Source: Acanthosoma haemorrhoidale (Eukaryota; Arthropoda; Insecta; Hemiptera; Acanthosomatidae). Taken from it: a stretch of DNA of 64,000 nucleotides. A program made the position numbers and the translations under genes. The stretch spans positions 38,015,841-38,079,840 of the forward strand of contig OV884009.1 in the NCBI GenBank assembly GCA_930367205.1, read 5' to 3'. This document shows positions 35,560-45,700 of the stretch, piece after piece (the stretch's first letter is position 1; every line of letters begins with the position of its first letter). The notes under the pieces are model-generated. The model made no database searches and was not told the DNA's origin. It saw nothing but the letters and a program-made list of their open reading frames with translations.

Positions 35560-36047
35560 TTATGGAACAAAACTTTCGAAAATGCATGGATTGACTGCGA
35601 GAGGAACCAATCCTGGTGTTTCCCGATTTTGAGAAGTTATTCACTATCGCCACCGACGCAAGTGATTATGCACTGGGAGCGGTGCTGTCGCAGGAGTGAG
35701 ATGGCGAGGAGCGGCCGGTGGCGTACGCGAGTCGAAGACTGACCGACCCTGAGGAGTGGTACTGTGCCCTCGAGCGCGAACTTCTTGGCATCATATGGGC
35801 TATTGATAATTTTCGTCCATACGTCTTCGGGCGGAGATTCAGAGTGCATACGGACCACAGACCTCTTCAATGGGTGGGGAACCTTAAGGAATTATCCGCC
35901 AGGGTGACACGCTCGAAGGAGTTTTTGTCACAATATAACCTGGAAATTGTATACAAACAAGGGAAGGACAATGTAGTGGTGGACTGGCTATACCGAGCGA
36001 TTACAGTAAATGCAGTCGAGGAGGGGGGAACGTCCGAATACGAATAA
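35560..36047 (+). pseudogene. gypsy RNase H segment
   Basis: [19 protein letters not shown] (first catalytic Asp in TDAS), an in-frame TGA at about 35698, RPVAYASRRLTDPEEWYCAL, ERELLGIIWAI (catalytic Glu), FRVHTDHRPLQW (catalytic Asp), KQGKDNVVVDWLYRA. The reading ends 229 bp before the 3' LTR, with no HHCC zinc finger or DDE integrase. Confidence 0.9.
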
Positions 36048-36262
36048 GCCATGTATTTTTTTTTTTTCTTTGTTTTTATTTTGTCACTAGCGGCTGCAGT
36101 ATTGGAGGCAGCGTTCTATTTGGACTATAAGTGTCTTAGGAATACGACCGAATGTAAGGGATTACAGCTTGTGTACTGTTTGGGCTGGCTGGGAGAGTGA
36201 TCGTTATATCGCCTAAGTCGTCCTCAATTTAGACTTCATAGTTTACGAGGAGGTGTGCGTAA

Positions 36263-36275
36263 ACTGGCATGGGGG
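36263..36275 (+). other. Polypurine-tract position before the 3' LTR
   Basis: ACTGGCATGGGGG lies immediately before the 3' LTR and is G-rich at the junction. A short, mixed tract, so it is a weak PPT by sequence but correctly placed. Confidence 0.5.
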
Positions 36276-36461
36276 AGTTAAGCTCCGGGCAGCATCAGTA
36301 TTCAACCTTAATCCCCGAACGTCGGGGTGTAAACATCCAGAATGTAAATATATAGGGTTATAGACTTGAAATAAACAGTCTAGTTCTAACTTTCATGCGT
36401 GTTGTTTCTCTGTACCTTTTTTCCTTTTTGTTTTTAATTCGAAAGCCGATAAACATTAACT
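36276..36461 (+). repeat. 3' LTR of the gypsy-type element
   Basis: 186 bp, AGTTAAGCTCCGGGCAGC ... AACATTAACT, followed by target duplication TGTA. Longer than the 5' LTR because of an expanded T-rich tract near 36415-36436. Confidence 0.9.
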
Positions 36462-37139
36462 TGTACACATCTGACATCGTTGGGACAAGCTACAGTGATG
36501 GCTTTTACTGCCCACATTGCGGTTTACAGCAGCAGCATGAGTGCACAAAGAGTTCTTACATACGAGCCGGTTTTTAACGTAATCAGTGACAGGCTGGGTA
36601 AGTTAAACATCAATGTAAACGCCGCGAAGACCGACTGCGTAATCTTCTTCCTCCAAAAGAGGAAAAAAGCCTTGCCAAAATTCTATACTATAGGAGGGAA
36701 AGAGAACTCACCGGCTTTCTCAAGGTACTAATCTGGGTATCAAAATGGACAGGCGTCTCCCCATAGTGGTTTACAGCAGCAGCATGAGTGTACTTATTTC
36801 TCTACCCATTTTAGTAACTAAATAGAAAAGGTACGGCACAGATCTTACCGGCTTTCGAACTTGGTAACTTCACCCAACTTGTCACTTCGCCTCAAACTAA
36901 TGATATATAAATGTGTCCTCCATCCAGCTCTACTGTATTATACACTATATACTCACTTTACTGGCAATACAGCTAAACGTCTCCAGAAATTTCATAATGG
37001 GATCATGAGAAAAGTGGTCAGAGATACCTTTCTAGGGAGGTTAAAGAAAACCAACCTGCACCCATTGCTTGGTATGCCGTCAGTGGGTGAGTTCATCCAC
37101 CGAAAACACATCAAGTTTTTTACTTGTTGCAGCATCTAG
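36462..37139 (+). pseudogene. Jockey-like RT pseudogene, 3' part
   Basis: Continues the same RT after the LTR insertion: YTSDI, then ...YSSSMSAQRVL, where the YADD/FADD Asp pair should be but is not legible, then LGKLNINVNAAKTDCVIF (the L..W...N..KT block) and LSLRLKLMIYKCVLHPALLY. A 20-base stretch around the CAGCAGCAGCATGAGTG motif is repeated at about 36523-36541 and 36769-36787, a local duplication within the pseudogene. Confidence 0.78.
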
Positions 37140-37482
37140 CAAACCTAGTATTTAACGCTATGATCCCACTACCCTTTCCTCGTCGATGGCAACAGACCGT
37201 CGGGAAAAATTAGGTTAAGAATTTGTTGGTAAATGTAAGTTAGTTTTAAGTCTATGATCCGTTGGGTGAGCCCCATCACTTTTAAACATGTTTAAAAAAT
37301 GAATGTATAATGTGCATTCTACTTTTGTAACAATCACAAAAACCAATGTAAAATTATTACAAAATTGTATAAAATGTAGCGAAGCTACAGAGCATATAAT
37401 GATCTACTGTATATATATTCTATTATATAGAATCTATGCTGATTATATAATTTATAATAACAAGGGGATATGAAAAAAAAAA

Positions 37483-38020
37483 ATCGAATAAATAGCATTA
37501 TATTCGTTAATGTTTGGCTTTAATTTTTACTTAAATAAATATCTTATATTATTGCAAGCAGTGGTGAGCCTAGAGAGTTTGGGGTGGTTCCCAATTTGCT
37601 TGAGTGGTTTTAGAGCTTGCCAAAATAGAGTGCTAAGTATGATAGTGTCCAATACATGCCCCCTCCCTAAAGATGGTTTTGTCAGTGGTTCACAATATTA
37701 TAACTTATAAATAAAATTACCTCACTAAATGATATCACTGCACAGTCCGCTCCGAGTGGTTTAAAGCCTGGACGGAGCTAGTGGCGTGGGTCTTCTCCGG
37801 AAGTGGCAGGAATTAAGATTCCTTGAGGAGAAAATTTGGTGAATCTGATGATGAGACTAGTATGGCCGGGTCCGGAGATTTTTTAAGGATCTCTCCGAAG
37901 TGCTTCTGAGCAAGACAGGCTAGATTGCATGTGGCTGCTAGTAGTATCGTGGATCTTATTCGACAGAGGTTCGTTTCACGGTTCTAATAATAATACTTAT
38001 AAATATTAAGATAATAAGTA
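37483..38020. other. Intergenic; GC-richer block with tRNA-like motif
   Basis: 37740-37990 is richer in GC than its surroundings. It contains TCCGAGTGGTTTAAAGC (37752-37768), which resembles the 5' half of a Ser/Leu tRNA with an A-box, and GAGGTTCGTTTCAC near 37965, faintly like a B-box but about 200 bp away. This could be a decayed SINE. No tRNA cloverleaf can be drawn. Confidence 0.3.
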
Positions 38021-38205
38021 ACTAGTCAGTTAAGGGTGGCAATTAGATTGAATAAAGAAGATTATGATCCAAATTCGGGGAAGCTAAATAAAAAATAAAT
38101 AAAAAAGCTAGACTTCTGCAGGTATCTACCCCTGGTCAGTTGTCATCTTGAAACAGGTCACTCCAAGAGGATGAGGCAGATTAATAGGGATGCAATATTT
38201 TGGGT
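38021..38205 (+). repeat. Left arm of a long inverted duplication
   Basis: This arm and 39264-39422 are reverse complements over about 160 bp with only a few differences, plus about 22 extra AT-only bases in this arm (near 38085-38107). Shared landmarks include GGTATCTACCCCTGGTCAGT and its complement, and ACTAGTCAGTTAAGGGTGGC at the outer end. The spacer is 1058 bp. Confidence 0.88.
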
Positions 38206-38569
38206 TTAATAAACATTCCCATGAACTTTAGTTTCCTTCTGCCGTTAATATTTCCAATAATTTGTTATAAATAGCCGCTGATATGATAGATTTGGTTGTT
38301 GCTGATTCAAAGGCCGTCTGTTTTTTACTGTGAAATATACCGGTATATGATCTGAGGAAAGGTCTTACTATGTGTAAATAGCAAGAAGGCTAGAAGAGTA
38401 ACAGATAAGACAACTTAAGGGGGAAAGATTAGAGCCAGGGAGGGGATAGACTAGAGGCCTGGGGACACCCCTTCAGGATCAGTTGAAATGGGTTGTTGGT
38501 CTGTTCTATCTGTTGGGTAATTGTTACTGATGGTTTTATCACGATTTTTGCTTTACCATTTGAAAGTTT

Positions 38570-39263
38570 TATAAGTTACAGAATGGAGGGTATAAAAACT
38601 GCAGGTCCCATTCAATTCAGTTTTACTTGATGAACTAAATTTATATTTTGAATCTGCCTTAACCATTTCACTGGCTCCCTCGTCCTATAGTTTTTATGAG
38701 CCCTAATTAATGGCAATGCTTTTTATTTTAACTATATAACTCCCAAAGACCTTATAATCTCTGTTATGAGAGCACAAGCTAACGCTATGGGTCCTAACGG
38801 AATTCCTGTAAAGTTAATAATTATGCCTTTAAGTTATCCAATCCGTTCTCTTCCATGTATACAATTTCCCTTGAAAATTCAGTCTTCCAAGCTTCTTGGT
38901 CCTTAAAAGCCTTAGTCTAACCCTTAAATTTTTCATATTCAAAAACTTTATTATGATAAAATTACAACCTGCCTTATTACGCAATTAGTAATTTTGATAA
39001 ATGTTCTCATTCATACCATATTTACAATTGTCATTCACTTTCTCATTCATACAGTGTTTACAAACAGCCCAGAGACCTCCACAATCCACATAGTTGAACA
39101 AAAAAACAAGTCTAACCCTTAAAAACAAAATCTTAACCTTACATCACCATACGACTATCGCCCTATCTCCATTCTTTCTAACCACTTAAAAGACTATTTA
39201 AATCCCAATTCCCCAATCCTTCTCCAACAGACCAAATCTGGTTTCCGTCGCGATTGTTAGTCC
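38570..39263 (+). mobile_element. CR1-like non-LTR RT remnant
   Basis: ANAMGPNGIPVKLI at about 38781-38822 (usual KA.GPDGIP..LI), FPLKIQSSKLLGP-like text, an insertion at 38929-39108, then LTSPYDYRPISILSNHLK (39141-39194) and QQTKSGFRRDC (39226-39257; usual Q.GFR...ST). The upstream segment 38610-38700 shares the DELN-containing block seen near 63255. Frames are broken; dead copy. Confidence 0.75.
38914..39123 (-). mobile_element. Retroposed 180-bp 3' tail with 15-bp target duplication
   Basis: The insert 38929-39108 is flanked by direct repeats AGTCTAACCCTTAAA (38914-38928 and 39109-39123). Read on the minus strand, the insert matches 1780-1965 for most of its length (shared GGAGGTCTCTGGGCTGTTTG and TATGGTATGAATGAGAACAT), that is, the 3' UTR of the Jockey-like remnant at 1.4-1.98 kb. 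It is either a severely 5'-truncated copy of that element or a SINE using its tail. Confidence 0.85.
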
Positions 39264-39422
39264 ACCCAAAATATTGCATCCCTATTAATCTGCCTCATCC
39301 TCTTGGAGTGACCTGTTTCAGGATGACAACTGACCAGGGGTAGATACCTGCAGAAGTAGCTTCACCGAATTTGGATCATAATCTTGTTTATTCAATCTAA
39401 TTGCCACCCTTAACTGACTAGT
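39264..39422 (-). repeat. Right arm of a long inverted duplication
   Basis: Reverse complement of the left arm. The inner end runs directly into RT-derived text (QTKSGFRRDC), so this arm appears to be the original and 38021-38205 the inverted copy. The inner 30-40 bp of the arm still reads as RT (QNIASLLICL). Confidence 0.85.
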
Positions 39423-41070
39423 TATTTGGCCTATATAAGGTCTAGTAATCTGGTTTATTTTTGAGTTAGACTACACTATTTAGATGTACTTCTTCACCAG
39501 GGGGTTAGCTATTTGTAGGTTGTCACCACATTCCAACACTCATGACCAGTGTTAATTTCATGGCAAAATAAAATTACTTTCCAAGGGCCATAGTTTATAA
39601 TCTAAGAGAACTCTCAGGCAATCTTATGTGCTTTGAGTCATCTGTAGTTGACTCATAATTTTACTTAACCAATTTGATGCATTTGTTGTTTTTAGGACAA
39701 AGACACTGTCAAGGACTGTGTTCCTGATATCCTGTGAGCATAAATAGCATCCAAATAACCCAAAGTTATTTCACTCCTAAAGTGTCGAAAGCACCAACAG
39801 GTTTAAATTTAGTAAGAATAATAATATTTACTAAATAAGAAGAAGTAAGGGAGAATTATGAGGAAGTTAATAAGGGAGCACAGGTAGCAGGTTGAGGCCC
39901 TGATATGTATAACTGACGCCAAAGGTCATCCTATGTTTAAATCCAGGTCAAGAATCCTATGCATTTGTAGATTAATAAGAGTTTTGCATTTTTCGTTCCC
40001 CAATAACAACTAAATAATGAGTTCTAATTGTCTAACATTTTACCGAATGAAAATAAAAGCCAACTGCTTAGCGAAATAATAGTGCAAATAACTTGAACTT
40101 TAATTAAAAAGAATTTAGTAGGAAACTTTAATGAACGAAATCGTGAAAGCACATAATTTTGTAATAAATAAAAATAATGAAACATAAATAAAATAAAATA
40201 TTAAAGGAAACAAGAATTTTCATAATCATTTCTAATAAAAATGAACAACTTTGTTTAATAAATAATTTAATAATGAAATGCTTAAGAAACTATTTAAACA
40301 AAGAAATAAAACCAAAGAAAAATATCCTTCATTCTACAAATAAATATCAATCTATTACTTTATTTCCAATTGTTATCTTTAAAATCAAATTCTTTGCATT
40401 TGTCTATAAAAGTAACAAGCATATTTTTCTTTTATTTGTAACTAGATAATAATATAAAAATAAGACAAAAAAATGTATTTCACACAAAATAAATTAGAAA
40501 TTATTATTAACTATGACTAATTGATGAAGATGGAAGAATAAATACAGAATTTCTGTATCTTTTTTATATTGTTAAAACCACTTCCAATACACTTTTGACA
40601 AACCCCACACATTAAATATATAATATGGACTTATTTTCTGTAATTTAAGTTGATGGTTCCCTGTATGAGTAGGAAGAAAGCATGGTTGCATTTATTGAAT
40701 GCCAGTGCATCTTTATTAACTAACTTTATGCATATTTAGCAACTGTATAGCATATTTACAGTAAGGGACAAATTGTTAGACATACTCATTTTCTCCAATC
40801 AAGTTTTCTAACTTTATTCAATTTACAAATATTTTATGTGTAAACATGACAAGTTCATTTAATTAATAAAAACATCTTAATAAAATATACAAATCATTAC
40901 TAATAATTACCAGCCTAACAAAATCATTTGGCTGGATTGGGACTTGAATATACTCGCAGCAGGCCCTCACTAGATATTGTAGAGCTCCTGGGTTTCTAAT
41001 CCCTATTATATTTGTTCTTTGGCTGGTGATTATTAGTAATAATGGGATGACAATCTACAATGATAAAAAT
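39423..41070. other. Intergenic, no recognised feature
   Basis: AT-rich, unique-looking. AAGGGACAAATTGTTAGACA near 40765 resembles the start of the Tc1 remnant at 41083, but nothing else supports a second copy. Confidence 0.5.
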
Positions 41071-41074
41071 ATTA

Positions 41075-41710
41075 CTTTGACAAGGGACAAAATTAAACAC
41101 AGTTTTTAATTGTGCCTCCTCTGTTCCAATCACCATGAATATTCGGCAATCTTTCGAACATAGTTTGAATTTCCTCTTGCCTTATTTTATCCCGTTGACA
41201 AAGTTCTTGTTTTCAAGACTTTGATACTATTAAACTGACCTTCATTTCTGTAAATTCTTCTAGTTAAAATAAACCATATATTTTCAATAAGCCGAGATCA
41301 GGGAACATTGTAAGCCAAGCAACAGTAGGGTATCATTACCCTAATTTCAAAATAATATTATGTTAAGTACCTTGGTATTGTGAATAGAAGCATTGTCCAG
41401 TTTACAAATGAAATTGTCACCTGAAAATTCCAAGAAATCATTTTTCATATTGTGTTCATACCAACACTCGCAGTAATAGTATGTTCAGACTGGGGATGGT
41501 TCAAAGTTGCCCTCTTCTCGTGCATTGTTAAGGATGGGAGCCTGTGGATCGACCAGTGCCGTATCGGCCCCTAATTTTTATAAATTTTCAAATAGAAAAA
41601 TAACTCCTTTTCATCTGAGGTCCTAATTTCCTTGCTGACATTCCAGACTTTGTCAGTGATGTCTTATGTAATCTGCGGTTTTCCTCAGAAAAACATTTTC
41701 CTTTCTCCAT
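41075..41710 (-). mobile_element. Tc1-like transposon remnant
   Basis: The minus strand reads YEHNMKNDFLEFSGDN and LDNASIHNTKVLN (second catalytic Asp in a D-N-A-S-I-H context), then LIENIWFILTRRIYRNEGQF (the NP.EN.W block around the third acidic residue, here reading IEN), FNSIKVLKTR and MFERLPNIHGDWNRGGTIKN at the C-terminus. Frames change three or more times. CAAGGGACAAAATTAAACAC at 41081-41100 may be the left TIR. Right end not identified. Dead. Confidence 0.78.
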
Positions 41711-42660
41711 TTTTTAAAATAAATTTATTAAAAAACCTTGTTATATTTCAATGGAAAACTGTTAAAATACTGTTTACTTGTGTGTTACAAGTGCAACAAA
41801 AGATGTAATGCAGGATTATACCATAAAAATAAACATAAATACAACTCTGTCTATATTTTTGTTTTTATTAATATATTTTCTGTTTACAAAATTTGATTTT
41901 AACTTAATAATAACTTAATCATTCAATCAATGCAAATAAAAATCTACTATTATAAGAATAGGAGATTTATGAAAATTACCCATTAATTTTTATACAATTT
42001 TTTTGAAATAAAAAAATATAATTTTGCTAATGTGTTAATTACTTTTTCCCTTATATTGTAATGACATTTGTTAATACAAATAATAACCATCTAATGATGG
42101 TTATTACTTGAAGTATATAATTGAAACATTGAAATAAGCATTATGCACTAATACCATATTGAACCCGGAAGTAAAACACATTTAAACATTATAAAATAAA
42201 CTGATATTTTTTATGAAATTTTAAGAATGCCCTTTTACCTTTTATGAATAAGAAAGTATAAAAATATTACTAACGAAGAAGAAAATTATAACAATATAAT
42301 ATATACATACATATGTTTAATATACACGTGAAGAATAACTGTTATATTATCACAGAAATTTTATTTCATTACAAGGAATCTTAATGTTTAATGCACTTAT
42401 GGCCATCTTGTGTCGAGGGGGAAAAAAAGTCAAAAAGTCACAGCCAGATTATAATTCATACAAACAAAACTCAATTTTTTTTTCTAATCAGATAATATAA
42501 TCATTATATAGGTGTTTGTCTTAATATATATTAGAGTATGAGTTTCATGTAAAATAGGCAAAATAAATTATAATACCTTGGAGATGTATAGTAAGATTAT
42601 AATTTCCTTTTTCATTTCATCACTGACTGTATATTAGTAAATATTATCGAATTTACAAAA
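41711..42660 (-). other. imd 3' UTR / intergenic
   Basis: Downstream of the imd stop codon on the minus strand. AT-rich with no ORF or repeat recognised. The polyadenylation site was not fixed. Confidence 0.45.
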
Positions 42661-42798
42661 CTATAAATTTTCACAAAGGTAAATAGCAGCATCATATTCT
42701 TTTACCTCCCACAACGCTCTTAATAATAAACCAACAGTAGCTTCTCTAGTTTTCGCCTTCTTCCAACTGTGTAACATTTCACACACATAGAATTCATT
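42661..42798 (-). CDS. imd: imd terminal exon, second half of the death domain
   Basis: 138 nt starting in phase 0, coding residues 136-180 and stop TAG. NEFYVCEMLHSWKKAKTREA then TVGLLLRALWEVKEYDAAIY: the W-K at the start of helix 4 and the LxxAL.....D.A pattern are the diagnostic end of a death domain. Acceptor tgtatttcag at 42799. The 45 residues end the protein almost exactly at the end of the domain. Confidence 0.8.
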   Translation of the reverse strand, partial: NEFYVCEMLHSWKKAKTREATVGLLLRALWEVKEYDAAIYLCENL

Positions 42799-45700
42799 CT
42801 GAAATACAAAATACATTATATAAGCTCTCATTCTTTATCTAATTAAAACATATACAGTAGACTTACGTATAACGCAGGGGACACATTCCAAATCGCAGGA
42901 AATTGTGTTATAGGGGACATAAATTACCAGACCAATTTAAGTAAGTTCAAACATGTCTCTAAAATTAAAATATTGCTAGTGAGATGTTTTTCATTTTAAA
43001 ATATGAAATATTATTTCAATGTGAACAGACTGTTAATGACAATTAAATTGTTTCAAATAAGATTTCTTTCAATAAAGAATTTGGTTCAGAATACAGGTAA
43101 ATTAATTATAAAAAAAGTACTGTATACGTTATAATATTTTTTTATAAGAAAAACTTCTGTTTTAGCCATGAGTGCTGAAATAATAGAAATACCTGAGAAG
43201 TTAGTAAGAAAACGTATATCTCTGGACAACAAAATTAGAATTTTGGATAAATTGAAATCTAGTGTGAATATGACAAGGATATTAGTATTTTACTTACAAG
43301 AGTCAACAGTTCAAACAATGAGGCAAAATATAAGCCATAATATCTAGTACTATATCTTAATTAGATTTGAAGAGAGTTACTTGGATAAAACACATGTTAC
43401 TGGCTAAAATGGAAAACTGTTAAATGATATGGATGAAAGACTGTTACTTGAGAAATATGACATTAAATAGTGTTGTCATAAAACAAAAGGCAATCAAGGT
43501 TTACGAACATTTAAAAGATTTGGAGTGCATTTCTTTTAATGAATTGCATAAATCCAAATTTTAAACAAGTACGAGTTGTTTTTATAGATTCAAGAGATTT
43601 ACTTTGCGTAATATGAAAATTTTTGGAGACTGTGCATCACCAGATACAGAAGTAAGTCAAAGATTTCCTGAACATTTTTCCAAAAATAAAAAGAAAGGCA
43701 ATTATATAGCAAAACAAGTCTATAACGTTGATTAATTTGCTTTTTATTGAGAAAAAAAATGCCTGACAGAACATATATATTGCGAAAGATAAGACTTCTG
43801 CTTATGCTCAAAAGACAGGAGAAAGTTTACTTTTGTGTTCTAATACAGCTGGAGAACATATAACTAAGCCAATGTTAATCAATCATACATTAAATCCACG
43901 TGAAATGAAAAACATTGACAAATCAAAGCTTCCTGTTCATCGGGGAGCTAATAGAAAAGCTAATTTAAATTAAAACAAACTTGGATAGAATTTTCAATAT
44001 TATATTGTGAAGAAATAATAAACATATGTCTTAAAGAACTAAAATATTCGACCCTCAACACCTGTTGGAAAAAGTTAAGGCCAGATGTCATTATTACAGA
44101 ACATTTTCCAACTCTATCGGAAACACATGTAAATCGCATAATAACAGCTGGGAAAAATATTAGTGGAGAGGGATTTGTTAATATGAATGAGGCAGATATC
44201 GGTGAATTAATTAATTACAATGAAGATATGGATGAAACAGAATTAATATTGTTTTCAAACTATTGACAATGAGGAAAACTCATTCCAAATTTTTAATGAA
44301 TCAGAGCAACAATTGAATTTATAAAATAAAAATAGAGTTAGAAATATCCAAAATGCTAGAAACACATTTTATGAAAATCTATCCAGCAAAAGAGCACTTT
44401 ATGGAATTTAAAAGAAACTTTAAAGATTGTCTATACCCATATTTTCATTCTGAAAATGATCTGGAAAAAGAATTGTTTTTAATTAATGATAAAAATAAAT
44501 ACTATTCAAGCGATGAATCTGAACAACCGATATTAAAAAGACGACATCGTGGTAACTTATTTGTTGATACTTCTGATTATAATTCTTTTTATAAAATCTT
44601 ACTCTTTTTTAAACTGTTGGCCTCACTGTTCATAATAAACAACTGGTAAGAGTAATTTTTTCTTTACTAAACAAAAAATCTGAAACTATGTGAAAAAGTT
44701 AAATTTTAAATTTATCTGATACATTATACAGGTCTGTTTATCGTGCTGTATGAGTTCTAGTCAAATATTTGTCACGTATAAGGGAGTGTGTTATATGGGC
44801 GTGACCTGTATACAGTCAAATATGAAAATATAAATATGAAGTTCAATATACCTGAAGTTCATCCACAGAAGACTGAAATTGATCTTCGGTGAGATCAAGT
44901 TTTTTTTTTAAACTTTTAACATCATTAATCTTTAAACTAACTAATTCAAAATGTTCAATAGTTACTTCTGATATATTTGAAAAATTTTCTGAAAAATAAA
45001 AAGTTAGTTAATTCAAATTGTAAACTGATTCTTTTGCTTTCAACATACAAAATGATCTACATTTAGACCATTTATTTGTTTTTCGAAAACAATATACAAT
45101 ATAAAAATCCAGCAGATGGTTACTATTAGAATGGTAAAATGAGCAGCATCAAGTTTTGAAAGCAGATTCTCTTTCTTAATATAAACTTTCTCGACTCAAT
45201 GATGGGGCAGGTACCTACCTACTTAATACAAACTTCATTGATGATAAATTTATTCGATTTAGTCATCATTTGATGAGTCTTAATTTTATTTTATATTATC
45301 AAAATTTTAAATCAGTTGTATGTTGCTGCCATGGTGCCTCAGATTATACATAATATTAATCATATTTGATACATTTTTTTTTAAGTATAAAAATTATTAT
45401 ACAGTTGTCCCTCGATAATCCGACAGGTAAGGGACCAGGGGCGTGTCGGATTACCGAAAATGTTGGATTATCAAAGATGTTTTTTTCTCAATGCATTTGA
45501 ACAAGTTTTGAATGAAGTTAATAAAAAGTACCAAACAGTATACATACATGTAATTTATTAAAACTAGGCTACAAAATGGCAGTACATACATATATATGTA
45601 TAAGTTTGTAAAAGAAATACGGAAAGAAAGTAAAATAAAATGTACAGTTGTACATATGTAAAAAAAAGTATGTACGTATTTACACGTTAAAAAAGTCTGC

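Larger units (their letters stand above)
32724..36461 (+). mobile_element. Ty3/gypsy LTR retrotransposon, deleted for integrase
   Basis: 3738 bp flanked by a TGTA target duplication (32720-32723 and 36462-36465). LTRs of 177 and 186 bp start AGYTAA and end TTAACT, the termini typical of insect gypsy/17.6-type elements. Order: PBS, gag with zinc knuckles, aspartic protease, RT, RNase H, then directly the 3' LTR. No integrase or env is present. The coding region has several stops and frameshifts. The two LTRs differ at about 7 substitutions plus a T-tract indel (roughly 4%), so the insertion is not very recent. Confidence 0.9.
31540..37482 (+). mobile_element. Degenerate Jockey-like non-LTR retrotransposon, split by a gypsy element
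   Basis: 5' part 31540-32723 and 3' part 36462-37482, with the LTR element 32724-36461 between them. Readable blocks are: YSPKPPTLLKPQT region (31660), KNSPSVF plus YTAEEQAKILPDHYTAY (31900-32000), RAPGREWVK (32115), YRPISLLPYMGKILEKIIL (32290-32346), a decayed ALDLMSHKM block, CGVSQGAV (32672), then after the insertion YTSDI, YSSSMSA, LKLMIYKCVLHPALLY and LQKFHNGIMRKVV. A run of 11 A at about 37471-37481 may be the poly-A tail. Many frameshifts and stops; dead. Confidence 0.85.
42855..44808 (+). mobile_element. Decayed pogo/Tigger-like transposon filling imd intron 3
   Basis: 1954 bp between TA dinucleotides (42853-42854 and 44809-44810), starting CAG and ending CTG, with weakly matching ends (CAGTAGACTTACGTATAAC against the complement CAGGTCACGCCCATATAAC). 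Orientation is opposite to imd. Intron 3 is 2053 bp, so only about 97 bp are not transposon. The transposase is extensively broken. Confidence 0.72.

Noticed and set aside
43599..43811. 70-codon minus-strand frame in imd intron 3
   Set aside because: Antisense to Tigger-like transposase text; no independent support.
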